This document shows, piece after piece, positions 12,230 to 25,155 of a stretch of 64,000 nt of DNA (within the stretch, counting starts at the first letter, position 1; each line of letters starts with the position of its first letter). The notes beneath the pieces are model-generated. The model ran no database searches. It was not told the DNA's origin and worked only from the letters and a program-made list of their open reading frames with translations. The position numbers and the translations under genes are program-made. This stretch comes from Stomoxys calcitrans (taxonomy: Eukaryota; Arthropoda; Insecta; Diptera; Muscidae): the NCBI RefSeq assembly GCF_963082655.1, contig NC_081553.1, positions 40,180,554-40,244,553 of the forward strand, in the 5' to 3' direction.

Positions 12230-13950
12230 ATGAAACGGGCCCGGGCCCCTCATTAACACTCTTATATCTTTTATTTAAGCCCTATATTGCAGTGGTCGAT
12301 ATAAAACACCTGTTTTGATACAGTTTTAAGGTGGGGACATTTCGCTCCGAATGTGGTTATCGAATTCGAGGTCTGTTCTATTCCCTTATACTTTCTTTGA
12401 ACAAATATATTGTAGTGGGTAATTATGTGTTACCCCAAACCGGTGCTTTATGAAAGTGAGGAGTCTACCCAGATACTTGGCTCTTAAAGAAAATATAAGT
12501 TTCGTGCTGTACTCTCAAATACTTTTTGTATGAGCCCCATATTACCATAGTCGATAAATATGTCCTGTTTCATTTGAGCCCTATATTGTCGTGATTGGTC
12601 TATATATCCATTTGCGGGGGGGTTCTTTTTGGGGCAGGCATGGTACCGCAGACATGTGCTCTGCTCCCAAATACCTTTCGTTTAAGCCCAAAATTGCCAT
12701 GGTCGATAAATATGTGGGGCGTTTTGGGGTTGGGGCCTGCACTTTGACCTAAAAATAGGTATATTATTAGTTCTTTACTCCCAATAACCTTTCATTTGAG
12801 CTCGATATTGATATGTTCGGGAAATAAGTTCAGTTCACCTTTCATTTGAGCTCGATATTGATATGTTCGGAAAATAAGTTCAGTTAGGGTTTGACTACAA
12901 ACACTTGGCCCCTAAACTGTATTCTTTTTCTATTCTCGAGAACCTTTCATTTGAGTGCCATATTGTCATGATGGGTCAAGTAACCTATTTGAGGGTATTT
13001 AAGGAGGTTAAGCGCCACCTAGATATCCTACAACAAATTTCCTTATCTACTCCCGAATACCTTTTCATTTGAGCCCCATACATCCGTTAAATTTTTCTGC
13101 TTTTGGTAGTATTGGGATTAGGGCGATTTCCTGGGTACTTGGACCCAATTTTTATCGGTCCACTTTCGATTTTGGTTGCTGTTTTTGGGGTAATGGGGGA
13201 GGTGGGGGTGTACCCTCCGTTATCAAGAAATTATAAAGCCTATTACTTCTTTCTGATCATATCCGTAATCTACTCCCGAATACCTTTCGTTTGAGTCCCA
13301 TATTTCATGCTCATCCAATAAATCTATTTTTTAGGGGGTTTTGGGGTTGGTGCGGCTCTCTAGTTACCTGGAACCAATTTTTAATATAAAATTCGTACTC
13401 TACTCCTGAATACCTTTCATTTGAATCCCATATTGTCCTGATCGATACACCTTTATTTTTGGGTAAGGGGCCCCTCTCCGCCCCCTTCCGATATGAAAAA
13501 ATTATATAGCCTATGTTTCCTGCCTACACAATCTGTGAAACAGGCCCTCAGACACCAAGGAGTAAATTTTAATTGCAGATTTGTATTCTACTTTTAAATA
13601 CCTTTCATTTGATACCCATATTCCCAAAAGCGTTAAAAGTCTCCCGTTAGGTGGTGTTTTGTGGGGGTGGGGAACACCCCGACACTTAGGGTGAGATTTT
13701 TATGAACAATTTGGACTCAACTTAAAATTTTTCATTTGATACCCATGTTTTCCCAATCGGTTAACATGTCCGTTCGGGTGGGTTGTGGGATGGGGCGTCC
13801 CCCAGATAATTGAACCCTAAAATTTTATACCAATTTCATGTTTTTGAGGTACCATAATGTGGTATACAAAATTTCGCTTAAATCGGTGCACCCATCTCCG
13901 AGATAGGGCGTTTTTGAAAACAGGGGTAAGGGGGAGGGTCCAGGGGCTCT
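12230..13950 (-). mobile_element. Helitron-like element, internal module array
   Basis: About ten irregular units (roughly 105-185 bp) contain CCTTTCATTTGAGCCCCATA and GGGGTTTTGGGGT-like blocks. It closes near the element's 5' side with the GGTACCATAATG, TTTCGCTTAAATCGG and GGTAAGGGGGAGGGTCC blocks also found at 56,820-56,920. A 50-bp internal duplication occupies 12,788-12,887. Neither terminus is intact, and the right end is fused to a 5'-truncated DINE-like element. Confidence 0.55.
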
Positions 13951-15230
13951 GTCTGTCGAAAGAACGCTAACTTTCGAAGGAGCAGAGCTATGCGCTTGAA
14001 ATTTTGCACAAATACTTCTCATTAGCGTAGGTCGGTTGGGATTGTTTTGATATAACTGCCTTATGAACTGATCTGGAGTCTTAATTTCTTGAGCTTTTAG
14101 AGGGCTCAACTTCCAAAAACTGTGCCAGATATGGTCTAAATCAGTCCATAACCTGATATAGCTACCATATAAACCGATCTTAAGCCTCTAGAGGGCGCAA
14201 TTGTTATACTCTTTGCCTGAATTTTTACGTGAGTTGTTTTATTATGTGCTAGATCAGCCCATAACCTGATATAGCTGCCATATAAACCGATCTCCCGATT
14301 AGACTTCTTGAGCCTCTAGAGGGCGCAATTGTTGTCCAATATGGTTAAAATTTTGCATTTCTCGTTTTGGTATGACTTCCAACAACTAGCTGCCATATAA
14401 ACCCATGTTGGGTCTTGACTTCTTGAGCTTCTATACGGCGCAATTTTTATCCAATTTGGTTAAAATTTTGCACATGTCGTTTTGGTATGACTTCGAACAA
14501 CTGTGCTAAGTATGGTCTAAATCAGTCAATATCCTGATTTAGCTGCGATCTTGAGTCTTGATATCTTGAGCTTCAAGGGGGCGCAATTATTAGGCGATTG
14601 GGCTGAAATTTTGCATGAGGTGTTTTGTTATGGCTTCTAACAAATGTGCCAAATATGGTCTACATCAGTCCATAATCTGATATACCTGTCAAACTGATCT
14701 GAAACTGATCTCCCCATTAGACTTATTCATCCTCTAGAGGGCGCAATTTTTATCCGATTTGGCTGAAATTTTGCACATATTGTTTTGGTCTGGCTTCCAA
14801 AAACTATGTGAAGTATGGTATAAATCTGCCTATGACTTGATATAGCTTGATATAGGCGCATTTATTATCCAATTTGGTTGAAATTTTGCATGACTTATTT
14901 TATTATGACCATCAACATACGTGTTTATTATGGTCTGTATCGGTTTATAGCCTCATACAGCTCCCATATAATTCGATCTCTCTATTTTAATTCTTGAGCC
15001 CCCAAAGGGCGCAATTCTTATTCGAACTGGCTGACATTTTACACAGGTCTCCACCATATAATTTAATTGTGGTCCAAACCGCACCATTTCTTGATATCGC
15101 TCTAATAGTACAGCAAAACTTTTGTTTTATCCTTTTTTGCCTAAGAAGAGATGCCGGGAAGAGAACTCGACAAATGCGATCCATGGTGGAGGGTATATAA
15201 GATTCGGCCCGGCCGAACTTAGCACTTGTT
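13951..15230 (+). mobile_element. INE-1/DINE-like element, 5' truncated
   Basis: It starts inside the 5' module (CTGTCTGTCGAAAGAACGC) and contains about seven diverged array units. It ends with a perfect palindrome TTCGGCCCGGCCGAA (15,203-15,217) and CTTAGCACTTGTTT. About 170 bp of the usual 5' module are missing at the junction with the Helitron-like array. It is non-coding. Confidence 0.75.
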
Positions 15231-17641
15231 TGGCTTATTTTTAGCTTTTAAATATTTTTTTTATTTTTTATATTTTTAATTGTTTTTTATTTTATCTTAA
15301 TTTTTAACATTTTCAAAAAAATTTTCTTTGTTACTTATTTACTTGTTTTTTTTTTTAATTTTTTTTTTTTTGTTTATGTTTATGTTTATATTTTTCTTTG
15401 TTTTTATTTTATTTTTGTAGTCTTTTTAAGTTTATTTTATAAATTTTTGAAGCGAAGTTCTCATATCAAATATTGTACCATTGGCATGGGGTATTGGAGA
15501 TGTTTGTTTTTTATTTCGCAATTGAATAGAATATTAAATTACTGAATAAGTGTGTAACCATTTATGCATATACAAATGATCTCAATTGTATTTATTTCTG
15601 TTTCTTCGCTACAATTATAAACCATCACTTATTTAATGATCGTCAAACATTTGGAGATCTGAAGTGATTCCAATTATGGGTTATCCATTAATAATTGTGA
15701 CAGGTTCGAAACGCCCCATTCAATAGACGCACGTACATAATTGCTCGTTCGTCTAGTTAATAATGACAGTTTGTATTAGGATTTAAAATAGGCACTCCAG
15801 AGAGCAACTCTTGACTTTCGCAGGTTGTAAAGGCGGATGATAAGAAATTCTCACCCTATTTGTAAAATAATAGAAAAAGAAATGAAAGGGAACGCTGGGA
15901 AATGCCCTCAAGCTTTTCAGAAAGTCAGTCAGTCAGTTCATTGATAAAATGCCCCTGCCCATTCTTATTGATAATGCATCACCATGGTTCTCTAATTTCG
16001 GTCAATTGCTTTACAACACACTCACTCACATAGGAAGGAGGCAACATCATTTATGGCTCATTATGTTTGATGGGTCTGGTTTTTTTTTGTTGTTGTTTCA
16101 TTATTTTTTCCCCCCTTTGCCTCAACGACTGCTAATTAACATTTTAATTTGAACAGATCATTAACATGAATTAATGGCTTCATTTGCTGCTTCACTTCAG
16201 CCACATTTCCGTTAAATGCATTTTTGTAAGCTACCCAAAACAAAACGGAAAATCGCTTTGCCCTACATCTTGTCTAAACTCAGCTCACGTGGTTCCGCAC
16301 TTTAGGCTTTGCCACTCTACGACTTTTCCAAACTTCTTTTCTTTGATAATTATTTCAGAAAAAAAAGTCAAATTAGATTCCCCCTTTTATGCCATAGCAA
16401 ACTGCTGGGCCTGCGCACAAGTTAACGCCATTTGTTGATGGTGAGTACAAAGAAATCTTCTTTTTCGTTCTTTCAAATGAGTATAACAACAGTCAGAAGT
16501 GTACAAACGCATTAAAACGTTTACTACAAAAGAATGATTATGTCTGGAGTGCTAAAAAGTTTATTAGATGTTTTTTTTTTCATCTAATTTGGTGTTTTTG
16601 TTGTTTTTGGATTTGTGTTAATGTTTTTTGTTTGTTTGAGCGCTGGCGCTGTATATTTACCGGTATCTCTATATCAAGAGAAACAAAGTTGAGACCATTG
16701 TTTCAGTTAAACGACTTGACTTGGCCAACTAAGCTTAACAGCAGCAGCACGACCACCACCACCACCACCACTTGTTGTTGCCAACAATAAATCAAAGACC
16801 AAGCAAATATTTACTAACTGCAAACAGTCGAAGACGTAGTTCTGTTCTATTCCTTCAGTCACTCTCTCACTCATATTCTTTGGTTGTGATAAACATTTTA
16901 AACGACCACTTAAATGGTTTTGCTTTCAAAACTCTTTTTTTTTTACACAATAAGCTTTGTTTTCGACTGGGCTCCCTCCGAAAAAAAGCAAAAACGGCAA
17001 ATTGGCTCATTCAAATTTTAATAGACCAAAGAGTGGATACAGTGCTGTTGAAGAGAAGGGGTTGAGATTTCGAAGTTACTTGGGAACAAGTGTTAGATTC
17101 AGCACCATTACAGTGTTCGGTCACTAGGTAGGTTAGTGAAAACCTACCTATGAACATTCCACTAGAGAACAGGGGCAAGTTCCAGAAAGCTTTTATGTTA
17201 TAGGGTATAAGAGATACCAAATAACGGTTCTGAGTGGCTTTAAAGCAGTGTTGGGCACATGTGCTAGTGTGGGCAATATTTCGAAGCCCATGGGCTTATG
17301 TTCTTTGACACGTACACAAATATGTATAAAAGTGCGTGTGTATTTGCCCGCAACGGCTTAAAAGTCCAGGCCAATCTTAGTTGTCAACACTGACCCGTGA
17401 TTTCACTTGGGTTAGCTGCCTTTAACACCCGTCAAAAGTAGTGAGCCGCGAAATTCAAGTGTTTATATAGCCCTTAACCTCTTAGAACATGGTATTCTGG
17501 TATTCGATAGTGGCGGCAACGAGGATACTCCGGAACCAATCGCTAATCATGGTTACTACCCAGTCAGAACCGGATCAGAGGAACTCCGCATGAAGGGGAT
17601 TTATCTTCTCTACTGTGCCTGCTGGTAATCAATAGGATTTT
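15231..17641. other. Non-coding DNA
   Basis: T-rich tracts occupy 15,240-15,450. CAG/CAC trinucleotide runs (GCAGCAGCACGACCACC) lie near 16,740-16,770. A small reversed SINE A remnant is at 17,148-17,183. Short open frames show no domain. Confidence 0.5.
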
Positions 17642-18466
17642 AAAGTCTTTCGATAGGAAGAGGGTGAAATTCGATTCCTAAGCGGACGATATCGTCATTA
17701 GGGTGGGTGAGCGTTTCATCTGCAGCAAAACCTCGAAGAAAGGGGACTAAAAGCGCTCTACTCCTGGCGCCTAAAGTCTTTCGCTAGGAAGAGGGTGAAA
17801 TTCGATTCCTACGCGAACGATATCGTCATTAGGGTGGGTGACAGTTTCATCTGCAGCAAAACCTCGAAGAAAGGGGACTAAAGGCGCTCTACTCCTGGCG
17901 CCTAAAGTCTTTCGCTAGGAAGAGGGTGAAATTCGATTCCTAAGCGGACGATATCGTCATTAGGGTGGGTGAGCGTTTCATCTGCAGCAAAACCGCGAAG
18001 AAAGGGGACTAAAGGCACTCTACTCCTGGCGTCTAAAGTCTTTCGCTAGGAAGAGCGTGAAATTCGACTTCTACGCGGACGATATCGTCATTGGGGTGGG
18101 TGACAGTTTCATCTGCAGCAAAACCTCAAAGAAAGGGGACTAAAGGAGCTCTACTCCTGGCGTCTAAAGTCTTTCGCTAGGAAGAGGGTGAAATTCGATT
18201 CCTAAGCGGATTTTCGCTAGGAAGAGGGTGAAATTCGACTCATACGCGGACGATAACGTCATTAGGGTGGGTGAGCGTTTCATCTGTAGCAAAACCTCGA
18301 AGAAAGGGGACTAAAGGCGCTTTACTCCTGGCGCCTAAAATCTTTCGCTAGGAAGAGGGTGAAATTCGATTCCTAAGCGAACGATATCCTCATTAGGGTG
18401 GGTGAGCGTTTCATCTGCAGCAAAACCTCGAAGAAAGGGGACTAAAGCCACTCTACTCCTGGCGCA
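17642..18466 (+). repeat. 131-bp tandem array with dimeric order
   Basis: Units begin AAAGTCTTTCGCTAGG at 17,642, 17,773, 17,904, 18,035 and 18,166, each exactly 131 bp apart. A fifth truncated unit, a sixth starting near 18,211 and a seventh at 18,337 follow. Units 1, 3, 5 and 7 carry CCTAAGCG; units 2, 4 and 6 carry TACGCG. Units 2 and 4 also have GACAGTTTC where others have GAGCGTTTC. The unit encodes or nearly encodes the YADD box of reverse transcriptase, but 131 is not a multiple of three. Confidence 0.9.
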
Positions 18467-19060
18467 AGACGGTAGACGGTAAGTTGGGGTCTTAGGCCCG
18501 GGACGGTGCTCTGGATGGTTATGAAGATTCTTCGGCCAAATGTAATCTATGAATGTCTGGTTATGCCACACCAGGCATTCTTAGATTACAATTGGCCTCT
18601 GAACAACTGTGACCTCCGCAGAATGATTGAGAAGGTACAGGATGCCGCGGCAGTGGTGATATCTGGGGTCAAGAAAAGTGCCCCAAGAGATAGGCGCTTT
18701 GTGCCCTACTCGATCTTATACCTTTGCACTCATATGTTGGGTGTGTAGCAACAAAGATTGCCATAAGACTGAGTGAGTCAGGTACGCGGCGCTCCTGAAA
18801 CTTAGGACATTCTTCTGTTCTGTGGGGGATGGTGATGCGGCGTGACGGCATGCTCCATGCGACGCGGCAGGGTCGTAGCCGGGGGAACTACTCTGCCAGG
18901 GACGTAGTCAATATTTTATCTGAGGGGATTGGGACCGAGCGCCCCAAAATTCCTATTTTTCGAATGTTGCTACTTTTTATTGTTTTTTGTAAATGTTTAG
19001 AAGATGCAAGGAGCTATTGCGAACCAGGGGAAAATCTGGTAGACTCTGCTGAAGAAACGA

Positions 19061-19285
19061 AAGCGCCCAACGAACTGACCTGGAATGGATCGTTGATTGC
19101 CGCAGATCTTGGTACGAAATCTATGATCCCTCTACTGTGCGAGCTTCTTAGTAGGGGGGTAGTCTTCTATAATGAAGCGCCCAACGAACTGACCTGGAAT
19201 GGATCGTTGATTGCCGCAAATCTTGGTACGAAATCTATGATCCCTCTACTGTGCGAGCTTCTTAGTAGGTGGGGGTAATCTTCTA
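19061..19285 (+). repeat. 114-bp tandem duplication
   Basis: Two copies start with AAGCGCCCAACGAACTGACC at 19,061 and 19,175. The period of 114 keeps the frame, giving a duplicated peptide (NELTWNGSLIAA and so on) in an otherwise decayed retroelement. Confidence 0.85.
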
Positions 19286-19691
19286 TGATGACCGCGCGAA
19301 TAATACGTTGGGTGGTGATGTGGGTTGTAGGGTATCAAAGATTCTGTGTCTGCGTATTTCGCGAAACAGGACTTTGATTATCTTGGGGCTGAGAAAGCAT
19401 GACTTATAACTGCTGATAGGAGTACTGACTAGGCATTGCAACTTAAAATCAAGCTAGACTTAAAGAGAGTTAGACTTCTGCAGGAAGTGCAATGACAAGG
19501 AGGAGTTGGAGACGATCGAGCACCTTTTGTGTCACTGTCCCGCAATTGCCAGAAGAAAACAGGGGATAATAGGTTACTAAATTTTTCCTTGTCTAATCTC
19601 CCCCCAGCACTTAGTCCTCTTGTCATTATGGAATTCTGTAGAGGCCTGAATTGGCCAAATGTATCATACTCTCGCTGATGAGAGTATTTTC

Positions 19692-19951
19692 TTGTTGTTT
19701 TTATTGTAGCTACATTTGTATGTGGAAGTAGCGATCCCAGTCAAGCTCCATAGGTGAGCAAGCTCGCTCGCTGGTCCATAGTGCCGATCGCCGCGGGAAC
19801 CTTTTGGCCTTTGGTTATTTAAAGGAACCAATGACAATGAGCATCATATATCGTACAAATCGGAGCTCATAGTTCCATTTCTTGTGTTGCTCATAGCCAT
19901 CCCAGAGTGACTATAGTCACGTGCCCTCCAACGCTTCCTAACCTAACCTAG
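19692..19951 (-). mobile_element. Short retroelement (family C) with CAA tail
   Basis: Read on the minus strand, it ends in a GCTACAATAAAAACAACAA-type tail. Shared blocks with the copies at 33,225-33,470 and 52,803-53,215 include GCCGATCGCCGCGGGAAC and GGTTATTTAAAGG. The far side ends in CCTAACCTAACC. No open frame is retained, so it is SINE-like or the 3' end of a larger element. Confidence 0.6.
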
Positions 19952-19960
19952 TCAGAACAG

Positions 19961-20149
19961 GTGTATATACCAGTAATCCAGCTGATGAACAACAAGACAG
20001 TAGGAGCCGATGGGTTACCAGTTGACCTATTTAAAACCGGAGAGAGCCTGTGCAATTTGGCTAGAATAATGCATAGAGTTTTTAATCATCGACTGGTTCA
20101 GCTGGCAACCCATGGGCTCCTGCTGGTTTTTTGTTTTTCGGGATACTAA
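19961..20149 (+). pseudogene. RTE-like reverse transcriptase fragment
   Basis: A 62-codon open stretch reads IQLMNNKTVGADGLPVDLFK followed by a predicted helix and MHRVF. This matches the start of the reverse-transcriptase domain in RTE-type retrotransposons, where the consensus is NNKxxGxDGLPxELFK. The catalytic YADD region is absent and nothing recognisable precedes it, so it is a short relic. Confidence 0.55.
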
Positions 20150-20220
20150 GTTCCACACAAAAAAAAACGGTAATCTCCACTATGGATGTCGCTAAAAATA
20201 CCCCAGTTTGTGTTTAAATT

Positions 20221-20506
20221 ATTTTGTAGCAATCAAATCGGGTATTGATTGAAGCTTCTATGATCCCAAGAAATGATATGGGGTTATGGGGTGTTAATGT
20301 GGAGTCTATATCCAAATCTGAAGCGATATGGCAAAATTTAAAGTGGATATCTTCATTCTTTGGAATGCTATCGGGCGGATGGACGGAAATGGGCAAAATG
20401 TTAAGGCGATCAATATATTGTATAAAGTCTCAGATCAATATTTCAAGGTGTTATAAACGGAATGACTAGATTAGTATTCCCCTCATACTATGGTGGTGAA
20501 TATAAA
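20221..20506 (-). mobile_element. INE-1/DINE-like 5' remnant
   Basis: It contains CGGATGGACGGAAATGGGC, GTGTTATAAACGGAATGAC and CTCATACTATGGTGGTG, the reversed 5' module. Little of the array and no palindrome are left. Confidence 0.6.
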
Positions 20507-20655
20507 AATCTGAAGTGAAAGTGATAATAAGGCAATTTCATCTCCCTTGGAATGTTTAACAGCTCTTATGCTTGACTTATGGTACTATCTTTTGCATCGC
20601 ACTGTAATCCAACATTTCTAGAATACGCAATATTACAAGAAAAAGAAAACGAAGA

Positions 20656-23600
20656 AAAAACAAGTAAAAGCTTGCTAAGTTCGTCCGGGCCGAATCTTAT
20701 ATACCCTCCACCATGGATCGCATTTGTCAAGTTCTTTGAAATTTTTTTTTTCAAATATATATGAGCTGCATATATCAAGTTATTGACCGATATGGACCGT
20801 AGTCGTCATGCTGTACAAGTTATAGAAAAATATCATTTCGAAAATTTCAGGTAAATTGAGTAATAAATGCGCCCTCAAGAGGCCTAGAAAGTCAAATTGG
20901 GAGATCGGTTTATATGGCACCTATATCAGGTTATGAACCGATTTAGATCATAGTTGGCATAACAAAATGATATGTGCAGATGATAAGAATTGCGTCCTCT
21001 AGAGAGAAGTCAAGACTCACGATTGGTTTAAATGTCAGCTATACCAGGATATTGACTGATTTAGCCTATATTTCATATAGTCGTTGGAAGTCGTACCAAA
21101 ACGATGTGTTCAAAAATTTAAGCGAAATCGGATAAAAATTACGCCCTCTAGAGGCTCAAGCAGTATAATGGGGAGATCGTCTCACGAAAAATTTTAACCA
21201 AGACAATTGCGCCCTCTAGATACTCAAGAAGTCAAGACCCACGATCGGTTTATATAGCAGCTATATCAGGATATTAACTGATGTAGACTATATTTTACAT
21301 AGTTGTTGGAAGTCATACCAAAACGGTATCTTCAAATTTTCATCCAAATTGGATAAGAATTGCGCCCTCTAGAGGCTCAAGAAGTTTAATGGGGAAATCG
21401 GTTTATATGGCAGCCATATCAGGTATGAACTGAGTTAGACCATACTTGGCACACTTGTTGAAAGTCATACCAAAATGCCATGTGCAAAGTTTCAACCAAA
21501 TTGGATAACAATTGCGACCTCTAGAGGCTCAAGAAGTCAAGACCGGTTTATATGGCTGCTTTTCCAGGATGTTGACAATACTTCACATAGTTGTTGGAAG
21601 TCATACCTGAACGATATGTCCAAAATTTCAGACAAATCGGATAAGTATTGCGCCCTCTAGCGGCTCAGGAAGTCTAATGGGAAGATCGATTTATATGGCA
21701 GTTATATCTGGTTATGGACTGATGTAGACCATACATGACACAGTTATTGTAGGTCAAAATAAAACAAATTAAAACAAAATTTCAGCCAAATTGGATAAGA
21801 ATTGCGCCCTCTAGAGGCTAAAAAAGTATAATGGGGAGATTGGTTTATATGGCGGCTATATCAGGTTCAAGACAGAAATAGACCATTCCAGGCACAGTTG
21901 TTGGATGTCGTATCAAATCGACATGTGCAAAATTTCAACCAAATTGGATAACAATTGCGCCCTCTAGAGGCTAAAGAAGTCTAATCGGGAGATTGGTTTA
22001 TATGGCACATATATCTGGTTATGGACTGATTTGAACATACATGACAAAGTTATTGTACGTCAAAATAAAACAAAATTTCAGCCAAATTGGATAAGAATCA
22101 CGCCCTCTAGAGGCTAACGAATTATATTTGGGAGATTGGTTTATATGGCGGGTATATCAGGTTAAAGACAGAAATAGACCATTCCTGGCACAGTTGTTGG
22201 ATGTCGTATCAAATTGACATGTGCAAAATTTCAACCAAATTGGATAACAATTGCGCCCTCTAGAGGCTAAAGAAGTCTAATCGGGAGATTGGTTTATATG
22301 ACAGCTATATCAGACTGTGGACTGATTTAGACCATACTTGGAACAATTGTTGGAAGTCATACCAAAACGACATGTGCAAAATTTCATCCAAATTGAATAA
22401 CAATTGCGCCCTCTAGAGGCTCGAGAATTATAATCGGATGATCGGCTTATATGGCGGCTATATCAGGTTAAAGACAGAAATAGACCATTCCTGGCACAGT
22501 TGTTGGAAGTCATACCTAAACGATATGTCCAAAATTTTAGCCAAATCGGATAAGAATTACGCCCTCTAGAGGCTAAAGAAGTATAATCGGGAGATTGGTT
22601 TATATGGCGGCTATATCAGGTTAAAGACAGAAATAGACCATACTTGGCACTGTTGTTGGATATCGTATCAAATCGACATGTGCAAAATTTCAACCAAATT
22701 GGATAACAATTGCGCCCTCTAGAGGCTAAAGAAGTCTAATCGGGAGATTGGTTTATATGGCAGTTATATCTGGTTATGGACTTATTTTTACATTCATGAC
22801 ACAGTTATTGTACGTCAAAATAAAACAAAATTTCAGCCAAATTGGATAATAATCACGCCCTCTAGAGGCTAACGAATTATATTTGGGAGATTGGTTTATA
22901 TGGCGGATATATCAGGTTAAAGACAGAAATAGACCATACTTGGTACAGTTGTTGGATGTCGTATCAAATTGACATGTGGAAAATTGCGCCCTCTAGAGGC
23001 TAAAGACGTCTAATCGGGAAATCGGTTTATATGACAGCTATATCAGACTGTGGACTGATTTAGACCATACTTGGAACAATTGTTGGAAGTCATACCAAAA
23101 CGACATGTGTAAAATTTCATCCAAATTGAATAACAATTGCGCCCTCTAGAGGCTCGAGAATTATAATCGGATGATCGGTTTATATGGCAGCTATATCAGG
23201 TTATGGACTGACTTAGATCATACTTGGCTCAGTTGTTGCAAGTCATTACAAAACAACTCACACGAAATTTCAGCCAAATCGGATAATCGAATTGCGCCCT
23301 CTAGAAGCTCAAAAAATCAAGACCCATGATCGGTTTATATGGCAATGCTAATAACAAGTATTGGGTTGCCCAAGAAGTAATTGCGGATTTTTCATATAGT
23401 CGGCGATGACAAATTTTTTCACAGCTTGTGACTCTGTAATTGCATTCTTTCTTCTGTCAGTTATCAGCTGTTACTTTTAGTTTGCTTTAGAAAAAAAGTG
23501 TAGAAAAAGTATATTTGATTAGAGTTCATTCTAAGTTTTATTAAAAATGCATTTACTTTCTTTTAAAAAATCCGCAATTACTTTTTGGGCAACCCAATAT

Positions 23601-23806
23601 TTGTGCAACATTTCAAGCACCTAGCTTTGCTCCTTCGAAAGTTTGCGTGTTTTCGACAGATAGACATATGGACATGGCTAGCAGGACTTAAAATGTCATT
23701 GCGATCAATAATACATATACCTCATGGGGTCTTAGGCGAATATTTCGAAGTGTTACAAACGGTATGACGAAATTAGTATACCCCCATCCTATGGTGAAGG
23801 GTATAA
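20656..23806 (-). mobile_element. Large INE-1/DINE-like element
   Basis: The terminus at 20,658-20,700 (ACAAGTAAAAGCTTGCTAAG, then a decayed hairpin) is followed by about 17 array units with GCGCCCTCTAGAGGCT. The 5' module ends at CCCCCATCCTATGGTGAAGG. Many neighbouring units are exactly 153 bp apart (for example 22,253, 22,406, 22,559 and 22,712). Sub-blocks are amplified as larger sets. A MITE is nested at 23,361-23,597. It is non-coding. Confidence 0.8.
23361..23597 (+). mobile_element. mariner-derived MITE, copy 3 (nested)
   Basis: A complete 237-bp copy flanked by TA, inserted into the array of the DINE-like element. Array sequence continues on the right side (TTTGTGCAACATTTCAAGC). Confidence 0.93.
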
Positions 23807-25155
23807 AAATATAACAAGCAAAGAACTTCATTATAATTTGGTTAAACAATTGTTCAGGTGTTGATGATGGTGTTGCTTGTTGGCTGCTAAGAATGAAACT
23901 CTTTTGCCAAACACCAAAGTTACCAATCTTCATTAAGACAAACATCTAGACAAACACCCAAGAAAGTTGTGACTGACTATCTTTGCAGCTCTTGTTTGTC
24001 TTTCATTTTCCTACAAAACTCCACAGCGTCTAGCCAACAACCACAGAACAAAAAATAGACTTCTATATTAAACTCTCTTTCTTTGAAGTGAAGTGCTATG
24101 GAGTGGAGTGGAGTGGAGTCTCTTCTTCAATTTTGTTTTCCTTAATACAAAACTAAGCGAACCTCATGAACGGCCTGTGCGACTGTTGCTTCTGTTGTTT
24201 TATGCCGGCACTGGGTCAGTAGTTAATTGGGTCGTTTACTACTTCTCGTTGTTGGTTGCTTGTTGCTCTGTCTGTCTGGTTGGTGGGCTGGATGGCTGGT
24301 TGGCTGCGTCGAGGTTGGCTCATTAGCTTGACTTGATTCGTTTTTCTTTTTCTACTTTGTTGTTTTTGTTATTTTTACAGAGTTAGTTTTACTCTCTAAC
24401 GTAGTAGTAGTAAACCACCCAGGCACTTAGACCAACAGTCAGCAAGCCAGTCAGCCAGCCAGCCAGCCCACCAGCCTTTTCAATCATGCATTTGCAGAAA
24501 CTTAAGCAGTTTCTACTTGTGCTTCTTTAGTATGAGGTTGGTAAACTTTTTCATTTGATTCTTGAGCTTCTTCCTCTGTAAGACACCAATGTTGGCTGGC
24601 TTTTCATAATTCAAACATCATTAGCAGATACTTTGTCTTGCCTGGTTGTTTCTGTATTCAGGGCTCTTTGTGTACCACCAACATACAATACTTACATGGG
24701 CCAATTGGTGCTTATGAATTATGATTAATATTTTGTTCTTTATCTGAAGACTTGGATTTCTATCTTGAGTATGGTAGGTAGTAACCTACCTTGGGTAATT
24801 TGTTTTGATACGAGTATAAACCATTTTGTTTCGATATATGTCTATAGCATTCATACAATTCGACCTATGACAATCGCAATAGACCCCATATCATTGTTGT
24901 AAGTTTCATCTGTACTTGTATGATTTTCTGTTTTATTTTCTTCAATTGCCTTCATGAAGCATTTCGTTCAACAAAATCATGTGATGTGGAAGAGTCAAAA
25001 GAAAAGTTTAACTTTTTCCGTGAAAAGAAAATTGTTTACTTTTGACTTCAATAAACTGTGTGGATGTCGGTTGCAATAAAATAAACAAGCACATATTTCT
25101 ATTGACAGTGGCCCGTTTGAACTGATTCAATATTAAAAGAACGAAAATCAAAATA
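23807..25155. other. Non-coding DNA with short tandem runs
   Basis: GGAGT runs (24,098-24,119) and CAGCCAGC runs (24,448-24,470) are visible. No domain-bearing frame is seen on either strand. Confidence 0.55.

Larger units (their letters stand above)
17642..19690 (+). pseudogene. Dead non-LTR retrotransposon (I/R1-like), internally amplified
   Basis: Pieces of a retrotransposon polyprotein appear in order on the plus strand. First is a catalytic-motif segment (FYADDIVI, clearest at 18,069-18,092) inside a tandem array. Then 18,566-18,690 gives YECLVMPHQ, KVQDAAAVVISGVKKSAP, typical of the region after the reverse-transcriptase palm. Around 18,740-18,820 comes VATKIAIRLSESGTRRS and GHSSVL with frame changes. 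Near 19,480-19,560 is CRKCNDKEELETIEHLLCHC, a C-terminal zinc-binding motif. Stops and shifts interrupt every part, so it is not functional. The clade is inferred, not certain. Confidence 0.65.
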
